DNA of 10,157 nucleotides from Euperipatoides rowelli. Its lineage: Eukaryota; Onychophora; Udeonychophora; Euonychophora; Peripatopsidae. The stretch is taken from the NCBI GenBank assembly GCA_003024985.2, contig PXIH01S0001569.1. The stretch is one strand, 5' to 3'. A model generated the notes under the pieces. That model did no database searches, was not told the DNA's origin, and saw nothing but the letters and a program-made list of their open reading frames with translations. Positions 1-7,736 of this stretch are shown here, piece by piece. Position 1 is the stretch's first letter. Each line of letters begins with the position of its first letter. The position numbers were made by a program, and so were the translations under genes.

Positions 1-1044
1 GGGGGGGGGGGTTGTTTACATTTGAACAAAGTAATATTCCCTTATGCATAATAAAAACAGACACAAGAAAAAAAGAAGCTTTTATGCCAATAGTCTAATG
101 CTTCTCTACAAACTATGCCACAACATTGAACTGCAATAGGAATGACCCATCAATAAGCAGGTCTTAATAAAAAGTTTAGTAAACTGTTATTTTTTGGCCC
201 CAGATTTGAAAAAAATAAAAACTAGATTTTTTAAATATATAAGCTATAGACTACGGTACATAATTGAAAATACAATATATTAAAAATAACAGCTACTTTT
301 GTAGATTACTTTAAACCACTTTTTTTATAAATCAATTAATTAGTAATTAGGTATTTTCTTTAGTTTAGCCTGATGAGCTGAAATACATCTACTTAATTGA
401 AAGAGATTTCTATTCAAAAAGATTTCCACTAAACCATCTCAACTTTTAATAAAACTGTTGAACATTTTTTAGGTTTCCAATTATTAGAGATCAATTAATT
501 TGTATTATATACAGAAGTACTTCCAATGATATATAAATTATAAGTTGCCATTCAAAAACGTTTAAATTGGTACAATTATTAATTTTTAAAACAAAACCGT
601 AGGCTATAATGTACAATAAATAATGAAAATTTGGGAGATTTAAAAATGAAAAAAATTGTACGATTTGAAATTTTCCTTTCTTTCAATGTATTTCAGCTGC
701 AAAGATTAAATAATAAGAGCAAATAATAACTTGTAGCAAATTAATCTCAAGGAAATTATAAGTTAAATTCATAATAATTTGGTGGAAAGGTGGGAGTAAA
801 GGTGAGCTTACATTTCAACAAAATATATATTCTTTCTAATGGTAAGCATTAACCATTTTACAAAACTATTCAAAATAATAGGACAACAAATGTCCATCTT
901 TCATTATATTTACAGGAACTGCAGCAAAATAAAATAATCTCCAATTTTCAAATGACTATAATTTGCCATTAGTAAAATTTGCCATTAGCTTTTTTAACTA
1001 ACATTTTGACAGTATTACAAAAAAAGTAAATTAATTGACTTCAC
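1..1044. other. AT-rich non-coding stretch, probably intron or 3' flank of the minus-strand gene
   Basis: No supportable exon, RNA gene or transposon is seen here. The stretch opens with eleven G residues (1-11), which may be a low-quality or contig-edge homopolymer. The remainder is AT-rich with many short A and T runs and recurring TCAATTAATT-like words (around 331 and 491). Because the exon ending at 1045 finishes with a donor-like GTGAAG on the minus strand, the sequence immediately below it should be intron. I cannot see where that intron ends. Confidence 0.6.
961..988. repeat. Two-copy short tandem repeat ATTTGCCATTAG
   Basis: The 12-mer ATTTGCCATTAG occurs at 961-972 and 977-988, a 16-bp period, and once more in isolation at 1859-1870 in the neighbouring intron. 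It is visible directly. No function is implied. Confidence 0.7.
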
Positions 1045-1281
1045 CTGGGTGAAGGTAAAGGCTGCGATGATATAGTGATGCCACCATTAGTTAATGAGTT
1101 ACCGATATTTGGAGAAGAGTGTGGTACTGGCATTGAAGGATTATAACTGGTGGATAAATTAGGTGTTGCTCCTAAACTTCCATAACCAGGATGCCTGAAA
1201 CTTCTACTTGTGTTAACAGACTGAGAAAAAATGGAGTTGTTTGCACCAGGGGAGCTATTTAGAGAAGAAAAAAAACTTCCA
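1045..1281 (-). CDS. Internal exon (237 bp) of an unrecognised Ser/Asn/Pro-rich protein
   Basis: On the minus strand an acceptor CTAACAG precedes base 1281, and the exon ends with CCCAG at 1045 before GTGAAG. One base completes the Ser codon started by the upstream exon, then 78 codons read open, then two bases (AG) are left over. The exon is therefore symmetric, phase 2 at both ends, and 79 codons long in total. The product is low-complexity: it begins GSFFSSLNSSPG, passes through RSFRHPGYGSLGATPNLS at about residues 29-46, then PVPHSSPNIGNSL, and ends ISSQPLPSP. Several Ser-Pro pairs could be phosphosites. I see no transmembrane segment or known catalytic motif, and it is probably a disordered linker. 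The acceptor lacks a strong pyrimidine tract, and a nearer upstream AG would place TAA in frame, which supports the chosen acceptor. I do not recognise the protein family. The repeat-free, relatively GC-rich coding character against AT-rich flanks supports a real exon. Confidence 0.72.
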
Positions 1282-2354
1282 CTGTTAGCTATTTTTTAAT
1301 GAATAAAAATTTAAATATACTTCAAAGAATTAATTTTAGCATGCCCAAATCTATATTATCATATCTTTTAAAACAAGAAAAAAAAATCCCTTTATAAAAA
1401 TTTAAAATTAAGCTAAAATTGTTTATTAAAATACACCCTGTAGCTCCCCTTTCCTAGAAATGATAGTGTCTTCAGTACTCTCATGGTGGCGCTGAAGTAA
1501 ATACATTTGCTTTGTCACAACCACTAATATTGCTCTTGCATCTACAGTATACTGATTATATTAACTAAGTTACTAAATTATTTATTAAGTCAATAAATTG
1601 TGGAAATAATAGTTCAAATTCTAAATCATGCATTTTTTTTTCACTTTCCGAAAAAAAATAAAAATAGTGGGGGTTTCTTAGAAAAGAAAATTAGACAAAG
1701 AAAATTGGATCCATGAAAATATTCTGTAACATTTTTTTTAAAAAAAGTATTTTCTTAGTGGATTTGTTTTTAGAAATTTTCTTTTAAAAAAATCAATAAA
1801 AAATAAATAAATTTAAAAGCATTACGTGCGACCAGAAAAAAATCAAATATTTTTGCAGATTTGCCATTAGAGTTTCAACTAGACGAAATACAGCATTTAA
1901 CTATGTTTCAACATTCTCTTGCTTCCAAGTGGAGAAACCAAAAAGAGCAACAATTATGCACATTTATAGCATGACTTGTAACAATAAAAAAGAAATCCAT
2001 AGTGACTAAAAAATTTAAATCTTATTTCATTACCTAAAGCACCTTCCAGATTGATTCCCTCTTATTCACTAATTATTTCTAAAAGCTAATTGTCGATCAT
2101 CTTTAGTATTATTCCAAAAATTTGGAAACATGTTGGTAGGCCCGTTTATTAAAAAAAACCCGGTGAAACATGTATAAGAGCTTCAAATGTTAAAGCTTAA
2201 TTCGCGAATTATGAGCACAAAAAAAAAAAATATTTAATATAAGCTTATAAAAAGGAAAAAACAATTTGATTTATTTAATTCTTTAAAACTACAAAAGCAA
2301 AAAAAAACATTTGATTCAAAATGATAGTTGAAGTGCATCATGATAAATTAAACT

Positions 2355-3096
2355 GATGCTTCTCCCCTCTTTAAAAAATGGAATATTCTACAATAAAATT
2401 GGTACGAAACCGAGGAAACAATCGATGCTTCTCGCCTCTTTCGAAATGGAATAGTCTAGATTCTAGAATAAGTGGTATGAAACCGAGGAAACAATTGATG
2501 CTTCTCCCCTCATTCGAAAATGAAATAGTGAGGAATAAAAGTGCTTAAAAACCAAGGAGACAATGATGCTTCTCCCCTTTTTTTCGAAAATGGAATAGTC
2601 TGGAATAAAAGTGATACTAAACCGAGACAATTGATGCTCCTCACCTCTTTCGAAAATGGAATAGTCTAGAAGTGTTTTGAAACCAAGTAAACAATAGATG
2701 CTTCTCCCCTCTTTTGAAAATGCAAGTCTAGAATAAAAGTGGTACAAAACCAAGGAGACAATTGATGATTCTCCTTTTCGAAAATGGAATAGTCTAAAAT
2801 AAAAGTGGTATGAAACCGAAGAGACAATTGATGCTTCTCTCCTCTTTCGAAAATGGAATAGTCTAAAATAAAAGGGGTACAAAACCAGAGATAATTGATA
2901 CTTCTCACCTCTTTCGAAAATAGAATTGTCTAGAATAAAAGTAGTATGAAACCGTTGGCAATTGATGCTTCTCTCCTCTTTCTAAAATGGAATTGTCTAG
3001 ACTAAAAGGGGTACAAAGCCGAGGAGACAATGCTTCTCCCTTCTTTCAAAAACGGAATAGTGTAGAATAAAAGTGGCATCAAACCAATGAAACAAT
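2355..3096. repeat. Minisatellite: 11 tandem copies of a ~67-bp unit
   Basis: Each unit begins GATGCTTCTCCCCTCTTT, continues through CGAAAATGGAATAGTCTAGA and AATAAAAGTGGTA, and ends near ACCGAGGAGACAATT. Unit starts are at about 2355, 2424, 2497, 2565, 2633, 2697, 2764, 2830, 2897, 2964 and 3029, so lengths vary from 64 to 73 bp. Copies differ by substitutions and small indels, so the array is not freshly amplified. Most minus-strand frames through the unit lack stops, which creates long repetitive open frames with no start context and changing frame between units. I read these as by-products of the repeat and not as genes. The array lies entirely inside the intron. Confidence 0.93.
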
Positions 3097-3306
3097 AAGC
3101 CTATCCAAGGTTTTTTTTTTTGGCCATTTATTAATGTACTGAATTTAATAATATGTTAACATTTTATATGTTTAAGTTTATTGTTTTCATGCTATTTACT
3201 TAGTACTTATGAATGCATTATTAAATGGGGCTTATAGACTAATACTGTTTATCTTGCAATGAGAGAGAGAGAACACCAATTTCATCTGAACAGTTTTGAC
3301 TTGGAG

Positions 3307-3439
3307 TTTCCATCTCACCCTTTCTCATTATGGCTTTGCCTTGGACTCACTGGATGATGGCTATCCACCGCAGTTCCCTGCTAATATGCTAGTCATAGCA
3401 TACACCCAGAAAGTTTATAAGCAAGAAGGGTGAGGGAAA
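3307..3439. repeat. Possible small inverted-repeat (MITE-like) segment
   Basis: TTTCCATCTCACCCTT at the left is matched by the reverse complement of AAGGGTGAGGGAAA at the right, allowing a 2-base gap, across about 130 bp of sequence richer in GC than its surroundings. No target-site duplication is apparent, so a short transposon remnant is only one reading. It lies in the intron between the two exons. Confidence 0.3.
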
Positions 3440-3555
3440 GTGATTTGTCATCACTTAAGTTTTATGATTAAAAGTGATTGTCCTTCCAATTTTATCTTCA
3501 TAGAAAAAACATGGGCCAACATTTATTTATAAGTACTAAAATTTCACTTACTTAC

Positions 3556-3665
3556 CTAGCAGTTGTTATAGTACTTTTATACAGGTCATCTTCACTGTCA
3601 TAGCGATTAGGATTATCAAAGAAAAATCCTTTTTTGTAGCTGTGAGAAGAAAATCCAGAGGCAGT
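3556..3665 (-). CDS. Internal exon (110 bp), upstream partner of the exon at 1045-1281
   Basis: On the minus strand the acceptor TTGTCATTGCAG precedes base 3665, with a plausible branch-point word CACTAA about 20 bases upstream, and the exon ends CTAG before the near-consensus donor GTAAGT. It reads 36 open codons from phase 0 and leaves AG, which the next exon completes as Ser. The product starts TASGFSSHSYKKG, then FFFDNPNRYDSEDDLYKS (about residues 14-31), then TITTA. It combines a basic patch, an aromatic triplet and an acidic DSEDD cluster that could be a casein-kinase-2-type site; this is inference. The two exons together give about 115 residues of a Ser-rich, probably disordered region. 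Neither the start nor the end of the gene is in view, and I do not recognise the family. Strong splice sites and phase agreement with the next exon are the main support. Confidence 0.75.
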
Positions 3666-3771
3666 CTGCAATGACAATTTAGTGATGGTAAATATTAGTT
3701 TCAAAGTTTTTATTAGCCCTAATGTAATAGTATCAAAGGCATAATATAGCTAAAAATTGGAAAATTGCAGA

Positions 3772-3779
3772 AACATATA
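3772..3779. repeat. 8-bp flank AACATATA, candidate target-site duplication (left)
   Basis: AACATATA abuts the CAGTGTTGG end of the truncated element and is identical to 6220-6227, which follows the CAACACTG end of the full copy 2.44 kb away. Eight-base duplications are typical of hAT transposons. See the finding on the composite element. Confidence 0.5.
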
Positions 3780-3946
3780 CAGTGTTGGCTAGCCCACCCG
3801 GCTGGCTGGCGATCGCCGGGGACCCATGGGGTCAGGGGCCCTTTGAAAATCTTTTTTTTTTTAAATTTTATTTAGGTAATTAACGAAAAATAAAAGTTAT
3901 CATGAAAGCAGGGCCCTCACATTGAAGGGATGGATGGGTCTGTAGT
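3780..3946. mobile_element. Truncated left end of a non-autonomous hAT-like transposon
   Basis: The sequence begins CAGTGTTGGCTAGCC, has a GC-rich subterminal zone including GGCTGGCTGGCGATCGCC and GGGTCAGGGGCCCTTT, then a T-run, then an 86-bp block (3861-3946) identical to 5826-5911 in the full copy at 5718-6219. Homology stops abruptly at the ambiguous base 3947, where a minisatellite begins. The right end, including the CAACACTG terminus, is missing locally. It contains no coding capacity. CAGTG-type ends suggest the hAT superfamily, but this is not proved. It may be the left end of a larger composite insertion ending at 6219. Confidence 0.78.
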
Positions 3947-3947
3947 N

Positions 3948-4451
3948 CACTAGAGATGAGAGAGGATTTCTCAATATACACAAACATACAAATCAATTAT
4001 TTTGGAAATCAGTTTTGATAGCAGGATTTGAACAAGATGATTGTAGACTAGAGATGAGGGAGGATTTCTTGATATACACAAACACACAAATAAATTCTTT
4101 TGTAAATTAGTTTTGATATAAACGGGATTTGAAAAAGATGATTGTAGACTAGAGATGAGGGAGGATTACTCAATATACACAAACACACAAATCAATTCTT
4201 TTGTAAATCAGTTTTGATAACTGCAGGATTTGAAGAAGATGTTTGTACACTAGAGATGAGAGAGGATTTCTCAATATACACAAACATGCAAATCAATTCT
4301 TATGGAAATTAGTTTTGATATCAGCAGGATTTGAAGATGATGATTGTACACTAGAGATAAGAGAGGATTTCTCAATATACACAAACATACAAATCAACTC
4401 TTTTGGAAATCAGTTTTGATATCGACAGGATTCGCAGAAGGTGATTGTACA
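3948..4451. repeat. Minisatellite: 5 tandem copies of a ~101-bp unit
   Basis: The word ACTAGAGAT recurs at 3949, 4047, 4148, 4249 and 4350, spacing 98, 101, 101 and 101 bp. Each unit carries GAGGATTTCTCAATATACAC, AAACACACAAATCAATTC, TTTTGGAAATCAGTTTTGAT and a GCAGGATTTGAAGAAGATGA-like end, then TTGTA. The last unit ends at GTGATTGTACAGGG near 4451. Unit length is well conserved while bases differ modestly. The array abuts the truncated transposon exactly at an N, so the array may be internal to a longer form of that element or be joined to it by misassembly. Confidence 0.93.
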
Positions 4452-5486
4452 GGGCATCAAAATCTCATATTTTTTTATTTTCATCTGCAGCAATATTAAT
4501 AGCGTTCTCTTCATCGATATTCATTGAATTTAAATAAGTTTGACAAGGATATAGCTAACAATAAGCTCTAGATATCAAAACAATGCTTTTAAAGAAAATC
4601 TTATTTTTTTAAGAAAATAGGCCTATATTTCATGTATGTCAGATTTATCTTGTGATATCTCTCTCAGCGATAGAATATCAGCAGAGATTTTATTACTAGT
4701 GTGTGCTAACTTTTACACTTAATTTGAAATTTATTATGATGAAGTAAAATTTTGTTCTTTTTTAAAAAAAAAAAATTGGGGGGGGGGGGCATTTCACATT
4801 TGCAACAGAATAAATAGAATGCCCCAAGTTAGTTTTGTTTGACCTTAAAAAATTAAATAACATACAAAAGATTTTAAAAGTCTGAATTTGCCTTAGTAAA
4901 AAAAAAATTATTAGACCTGTGAGAAACACTTTTTCAAAATTTTGATGCTAATTAATCAATCTTGCAGAGCTGTAAGATAGACATTGTTTATTTCTAAAGT
5001 AGATACAACTTGTATCTAGGTTTGATTTATTATTTTTAAGTAAGGCACAATTTGGTAATTCTACCTTGCCCCTCCCTTTTATTTTACATATTGTCACTAA
5101 TTCAATAATATTTCACCATTTTAGCTATAATACATAAAAGCAGAAAGGTTCTATCCATGAAGTATAGGTGAAATAAAAATCTAGATAAGGTCTGAGAAAA
5201 AAGTGCCAAGATGGGGTGATGAAAAGGGTGTAGTCCTGGAAAAATATTATTTAATTCTAAGATTAATTTTGTGCACTGAATTTGCAAGATAAAACCTCTT
5301 TTAGGAACAATTAAAATGAAATGTGTCCTTTCATTGCACTCAGATATATACAAGTGGATATAAAGGTTTAAGAAAAATCCTATGTTAAAAATGCCCTTGA
5401 TCAGATAGATAAACTATAATTATAATAGATTGCTACATTTGTTTTTACGATAGTAGGTATCAAACACCGATTCACTCCACCAATCA
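4452..5486. other. AT-rich non-coding stretch with A12/G12 homopolymers
   Basis: No exon or recognisable element is seen. A run of 12 A (4764-4775) is followed by TT and 12 G (4778-4789), a likely slippage site and possible sequencing weak point. A minus-strand open frame of 83 codons at 5102-5353 has no coding signature or splice context and is taken as chance. The stretch lies between the two transposon copies, so it would be cargo if the composite reading is right. Confidence 0.6.
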
Positions 5487-5716
5487 AAATGTGTCACATC
5501 ATAATAGTATCACTTCTGGTGATAAATTTGCAGAAATTTTGCATAATTTTTTAAATTGAATATCATTTGCTCATTTGCATAAATTTGCATATTCCAATGA
5601 ATTTGTGACATCTTTACAGAAATGACCAAAAATTTCCACCAAAGATTCCCGAGTGTGACATCATCTCATTTGCATATCCAAAGTTTTCTGATGGGGGTGT
5701 GGTCTCATTTACATAT
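5487..5716. repeat. ATTTGCAT-rich degenerate repeat stretch
   Basis: ATTTGCAT occurs at 5573-5580, 5583-5590 and 5668-5675, with a one-base variant ATTTACAT at 5707-5714. CATTTGCATATCC and CATTTACATATTC share context, and GTGTCACATCAT (about 5491) resembles GTGTGACATCAT (about 5653). This looks like a decayed repeat. ATTTGCAT is also the POU/octamer word in reverse, but in AT-rich repeat DNA that alone does not make it regulatory. The full transposon copy is inserted at its right edge. Confidence 0.45.
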
Positions 5717-5717
5717 T

Positions 5718-6219
5718 CAGTGTTGGCCTGGCCCTGCCGGCTGGCCGGGGATCGCCGCGGGCCCAGAGGGTCAGGGGGCCCTTTGAAAAAAAATTTTTTT
5801 TTTTTTTTTTAAATGTTTTTTTTTTTTAAATTTTATTTAGGTAATTAACGAAAAATAAAAGTTATCATGAAAGCAGGGCCCTCACATTGAAGGGATGGAT
5901 GGGTCTGTAGTCCCAGTGCCCCCCCTCCCCCATGTTTGAACAAAATACATAAGAAAATACATAGTTATGACCAGAATGATAGGATGGGGGACCCATAGGC
6001 TTGGTAAAGGTAAACCAGGGAAATATATAGGGATGATAAATGCAAACAAAATGAGCATACAACTAAAAAAAAAAGCTTATCAAGTCTATGAAAAGGGTAA
6101 CAAAAAAGTCCAAAAAAAAAAAAGCTTATCAAATTTAAAAAAGGCTGGCTAGGGCTCTGGGGTCAAGGGCCCTTCACCACTCTCAGGCAGGGGCACAAAG
6201 GGCCACCATGTCAACACTG
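5718..6219. mobile_element. Complete non-autonomous hAT-like transposon (MITE, ~502 bp)
   Basis: The left end CAGTGTTGGCCTGG and the reverse complement of the right end, CAGTGTTGACATGG, form an imperfect terminal inverted repeat with 2 mismatches in 14. Adjacent flanks are TACATATT (5710-5717) and AACATATA (6220-6227), sharing the six central bases ACATAT; counting one more base into each end gives a perfect 6-bp duplication. Both ends carry GC-rich subterminal blocks in direct orientation: GGCTGGC at 5739 and 6143, and GGGTCA(A/G)GGG...CCCTT at 5768 and 6160. The interior has long T-runs, the block shared with 3861-3946, and A-rich sequence with AAGCTTATCAA repeated 49 bp apart. No transposase is encoded, so movement would need a partner element. 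Short open frames on both strands inside it are not supported as genes. hAT is the likeliest superfamily, with other 6- to 8-bp-TSD families not excluded. Confidence 0.82.
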
Positions 6220-6227
6220 AACATATA
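6220..6227. repeat. 8-bp flank AACATATA, candidate target-site duplication (right)
   Basis: It follows the CAACACTG terminus directly. It matches 3772-3779 at 8 of 8 bases and the closer flank 5710-5717 at only 6 of 8. Confidence 0.5.
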
Positions 6228-6975
6228 GTAATTTATAATTTAGGACAGAGAATGCTTAGTCAGGTAGAAAATTTGTGGCTCTTTTTTATGGTATTCATTT
6301 ACAAAGTTATTATCTCAAAGAGAAAAAAAATGTACCATACTTATCTGTATGTTAGTATTGTTTAAATGACAATATTTACACACATCACTGTATCTGATTT
6401 TTTTAAATACTATTCTGCACTGACTCATGAATTATTCATTTTGCTGCCCCCTACTTATTATTTATAATTAAAACCATTATTAACTAACGTTTGTCCAAAA
6501 CTGTGTCCTGGTGATTCTTTGTTCTTACAATTTAAATGCAAACGGAAAATATTTTCTTTGACACGGACTGGCCAAACAGTTTTATTTGTACTTCACAATT
6601 TTATATGGAGATAAAAAAAGTCATATGCAGTCATTTTAAGGTTAATAATACACAACCTTTAGTTATTGTTCATCATCTTCTACAAATACTGTCAGTAAAA
6701 AGAAAAGGCTGGGTCTGGCTCACTTACTGTATTAATCGGAACTGTGCCCCACAATGCACTGCAACAAGTTTTACCCATATTTCAACATTATTTTTGCAGA
6801 ATGCATTGATAATCACATCGTCAACAATACAAGATGTGGCCTATAACATCATCACGGAAATTTCCGAAGTAACGTTTGACATCTTTTAGATAATATTTTA
6901 TTAGGTTCACAAATATTTCTCAGTATTTTGGTAATGACAGACCATTTTAAATAAATTTTTATTCATGGCTAGTTG
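6228..6975. other. Non-coding stretch with one unsupported open frame
   Basis: AT-rich sequence with no recognisable element. A plus-strand open frame at 6536-6889 would encode 117 residues, but the translation shows no domain, no repeated pattern and no biased composition, and it has no splice partners or homologous neighbour here. Bases about 6700-6870 are somewhat richer in GC and could be decayed repeat. I leave the frame uncalled. Confidence 0.55.
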
Positions 6976-7095
6976 ACCCAGAGGCCAATTGGTCTGCATG
7001 ACAACTTTGGCCTACTATCTTCTGGAAAGGGCGGAAAAAGGCCTAGGCCAACAAGGCCACAGCCTAGGGCCCGGACAGCCACTGAGCCCAAGGAA
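6976..7095. repeat. GC-rich repeat-like island with GGCCTAGGCC palindrome
   Basis: This segment is much richer in GC than its flanks and is built of GGCC/CCTAGG words: CAGAGGCCAATTGG, the 10-bp palindrome GGCCTAGGCC at 7040-7049, AACAAGGCCACAG and CCTAGGGCCCGGAC. Such composition is common at subterminal regions of animal DNA transposons, so it is probably a transposon fragment, but no ends or target-site duplication are visible. Confidence 0.35.
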
Positions 7096-7335
7096 GATTT
7101 CAAATGTTGAATTATTATAGATTAATAGACTGATAATTATTTCAGAATAAATATGTTTTATTTTTAATTGAATACTGCTTTTTATTTGAAACTATCATTA
7201 CATTAATTTAATATTCCTCATTCGTAAACTTTAAGTTTAGTATTATATTCCATAAATCGCTTTTGCATGGATAGTTAATTTCATATTATTATGCAGTTTT
7301 AAAATGCTTTTTCAAATATTACTAGCAAATAAGTT

Positions 7336-7469
7336 CCATTACCCGGGCATCAAACACTTTCAAAAAATAGTTCCTAGATGGCGCTGTTACTGGCTTCGGA
7401 ACACGGCTTAGAATAAACCTGTTACGCGAAAATCAAACATTTTTAAGCCCGTTACTTGGGCATCATACA
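7336..7469. repeat. Dispersed repeat with TAGATGGCGCTGTTAC core and GTTAC subrepeats
   Basis: Bases 7358-7400 match 8939-8981 at 40 of 43 positions, centred on TAGATGGCGCTGTTAC and ending GGCTTCGGA. Around it, related words CCATTACCCGGGCATCAAAC (7336), CCTGTTACGCGAAAATCAAA (7418) and CCCGTTACTTGGGCATCATA (7448) recur. It stops at a four-base N run (7470-7473). The type of element is unknown. Confidence 0.7.
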
Positions 7470-7473
7470 NNNN

Positions 7474-7728
7474 AATCGACCTCTTTAATTCCACCTTTTG
7501 CGCCAAGTTAACACAGACGAACTTGAGTGCAATGCACGCAGATGGTCGAATTGAGTTTTGGTGGGGATAATTAGAGAATTGTCTAAACACAGGCAATACA
7601 ATCCAGATTCTACCGCTTTTTTGACATCTGTGCATATATTTTCATCATTACGGAAAATATAGAAGGTGCCCATCACCTTACCGGTCTTTTAGAAAGTGCT
7701 CTAGGGTACAAAAGGTTGAGAACCCCTG
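7474..7728 (-). mobile_element. One end of a Charlie-type hAT transposon remnant
   Basis: Read on the minus strand the segment starts at 7728 with CAGGGGTTCTCAACC followed by TTTTGTACCC, the signature terminus of hAT-Charlie elements known from vertebrates. The abutting 8 bases GTCTAGAG (7729-7736) fit the preferred hAT-Charlie target NTCTAGAN. The opposite terminus and matching duplication were not found, so the left limit given here (just right of the N run) is arbitrary. Minus-strand open frames inside (7485-7676 and 7408-7635, the latter crossing Ns) show no BED finger or hAT dimerisation motif that I can recognise. This is probably a non-autonomous or truncated copy. Confidence 0.65.
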
Positions 7729-7736
7729 GTCTAGAG
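7729..7736. repeat. Candidate hAT target-site copy GTCTAGAG
   Basis: It abuts the CAGGGG terminus and matches the NTCTAGAN preference. The partner copy at the other end of the element was not found. Confidence 0.5.

Larger units (their letters stand above)
1282..3555 (-). other. Phase-2 intron (2,274 bp) joining the two exons
   Basis: On the minus strand the donor at 3555 reads GTAAGT after TAG, a near-consensus 5' splice site, and the intron ends with AG at 1283-1282. Splicing here joins codon bases AG to T (Ser) and keeps the frame open through both exons. The intron holds AT-rich sequence at 1282-2354 with nothing recognisable, an 11-copy minisatellite (2355-3096), a T-run near 3110-3121, a GAGAGA microsatellite near 3260, and a small inverted-repeat segment (3307-3439). 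Confidence 0.68.

Noticed and set aside
2463-2908. Two overlapping minus-strand open frames (139 and 80 codons) with repeated FHFRKR-like peptides
   Set aside because: They lie wholly in the 67-bp minisatellite, and the unit length is not a multiple of three, so the frame shifts from copy to copy. Open frames in several phases are a by-product of the repeat.
3352-3378. A 27-bp microexon on the minus strand between the two called exons, with a phase-2 fit and a GTGAGT donor
   Set aside because: It would insert a hydrophobic RELRWIAII-like peptide into a disordered region and overlaps a repeat-like segment. The phase fit may be chance.
5102-5353. 83-codon minus-strand open frame
   Set aside because: Hydrophobic but without family resemblance, splice sites or codon bias.
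5573-5714. Octamer-like ATTTGCAT cluster as an enhancer
   Set aside because: The words lie in a decayed repeat, and spacing and context do not indicate regulation.
5865-6152. Short open frames on both strands inside the 502-bp element
   Set aside because: They cover the element's A/T-runs and shared non-coding core and show no transposase motif.
6536-6889. 117-codon plus-strand open frame
   Set aside because: No domain, no splice context and unremarkable composition. A frame of this size can arise by chance or in a decayed repeat.
7408-7676. Minus-strand open frames inside the hAT remnant as transposase
   Set aside because: No BED finger, RNase H-like or C-terminal dimerisation motif was recognised, and one frame crosses unknown bases.
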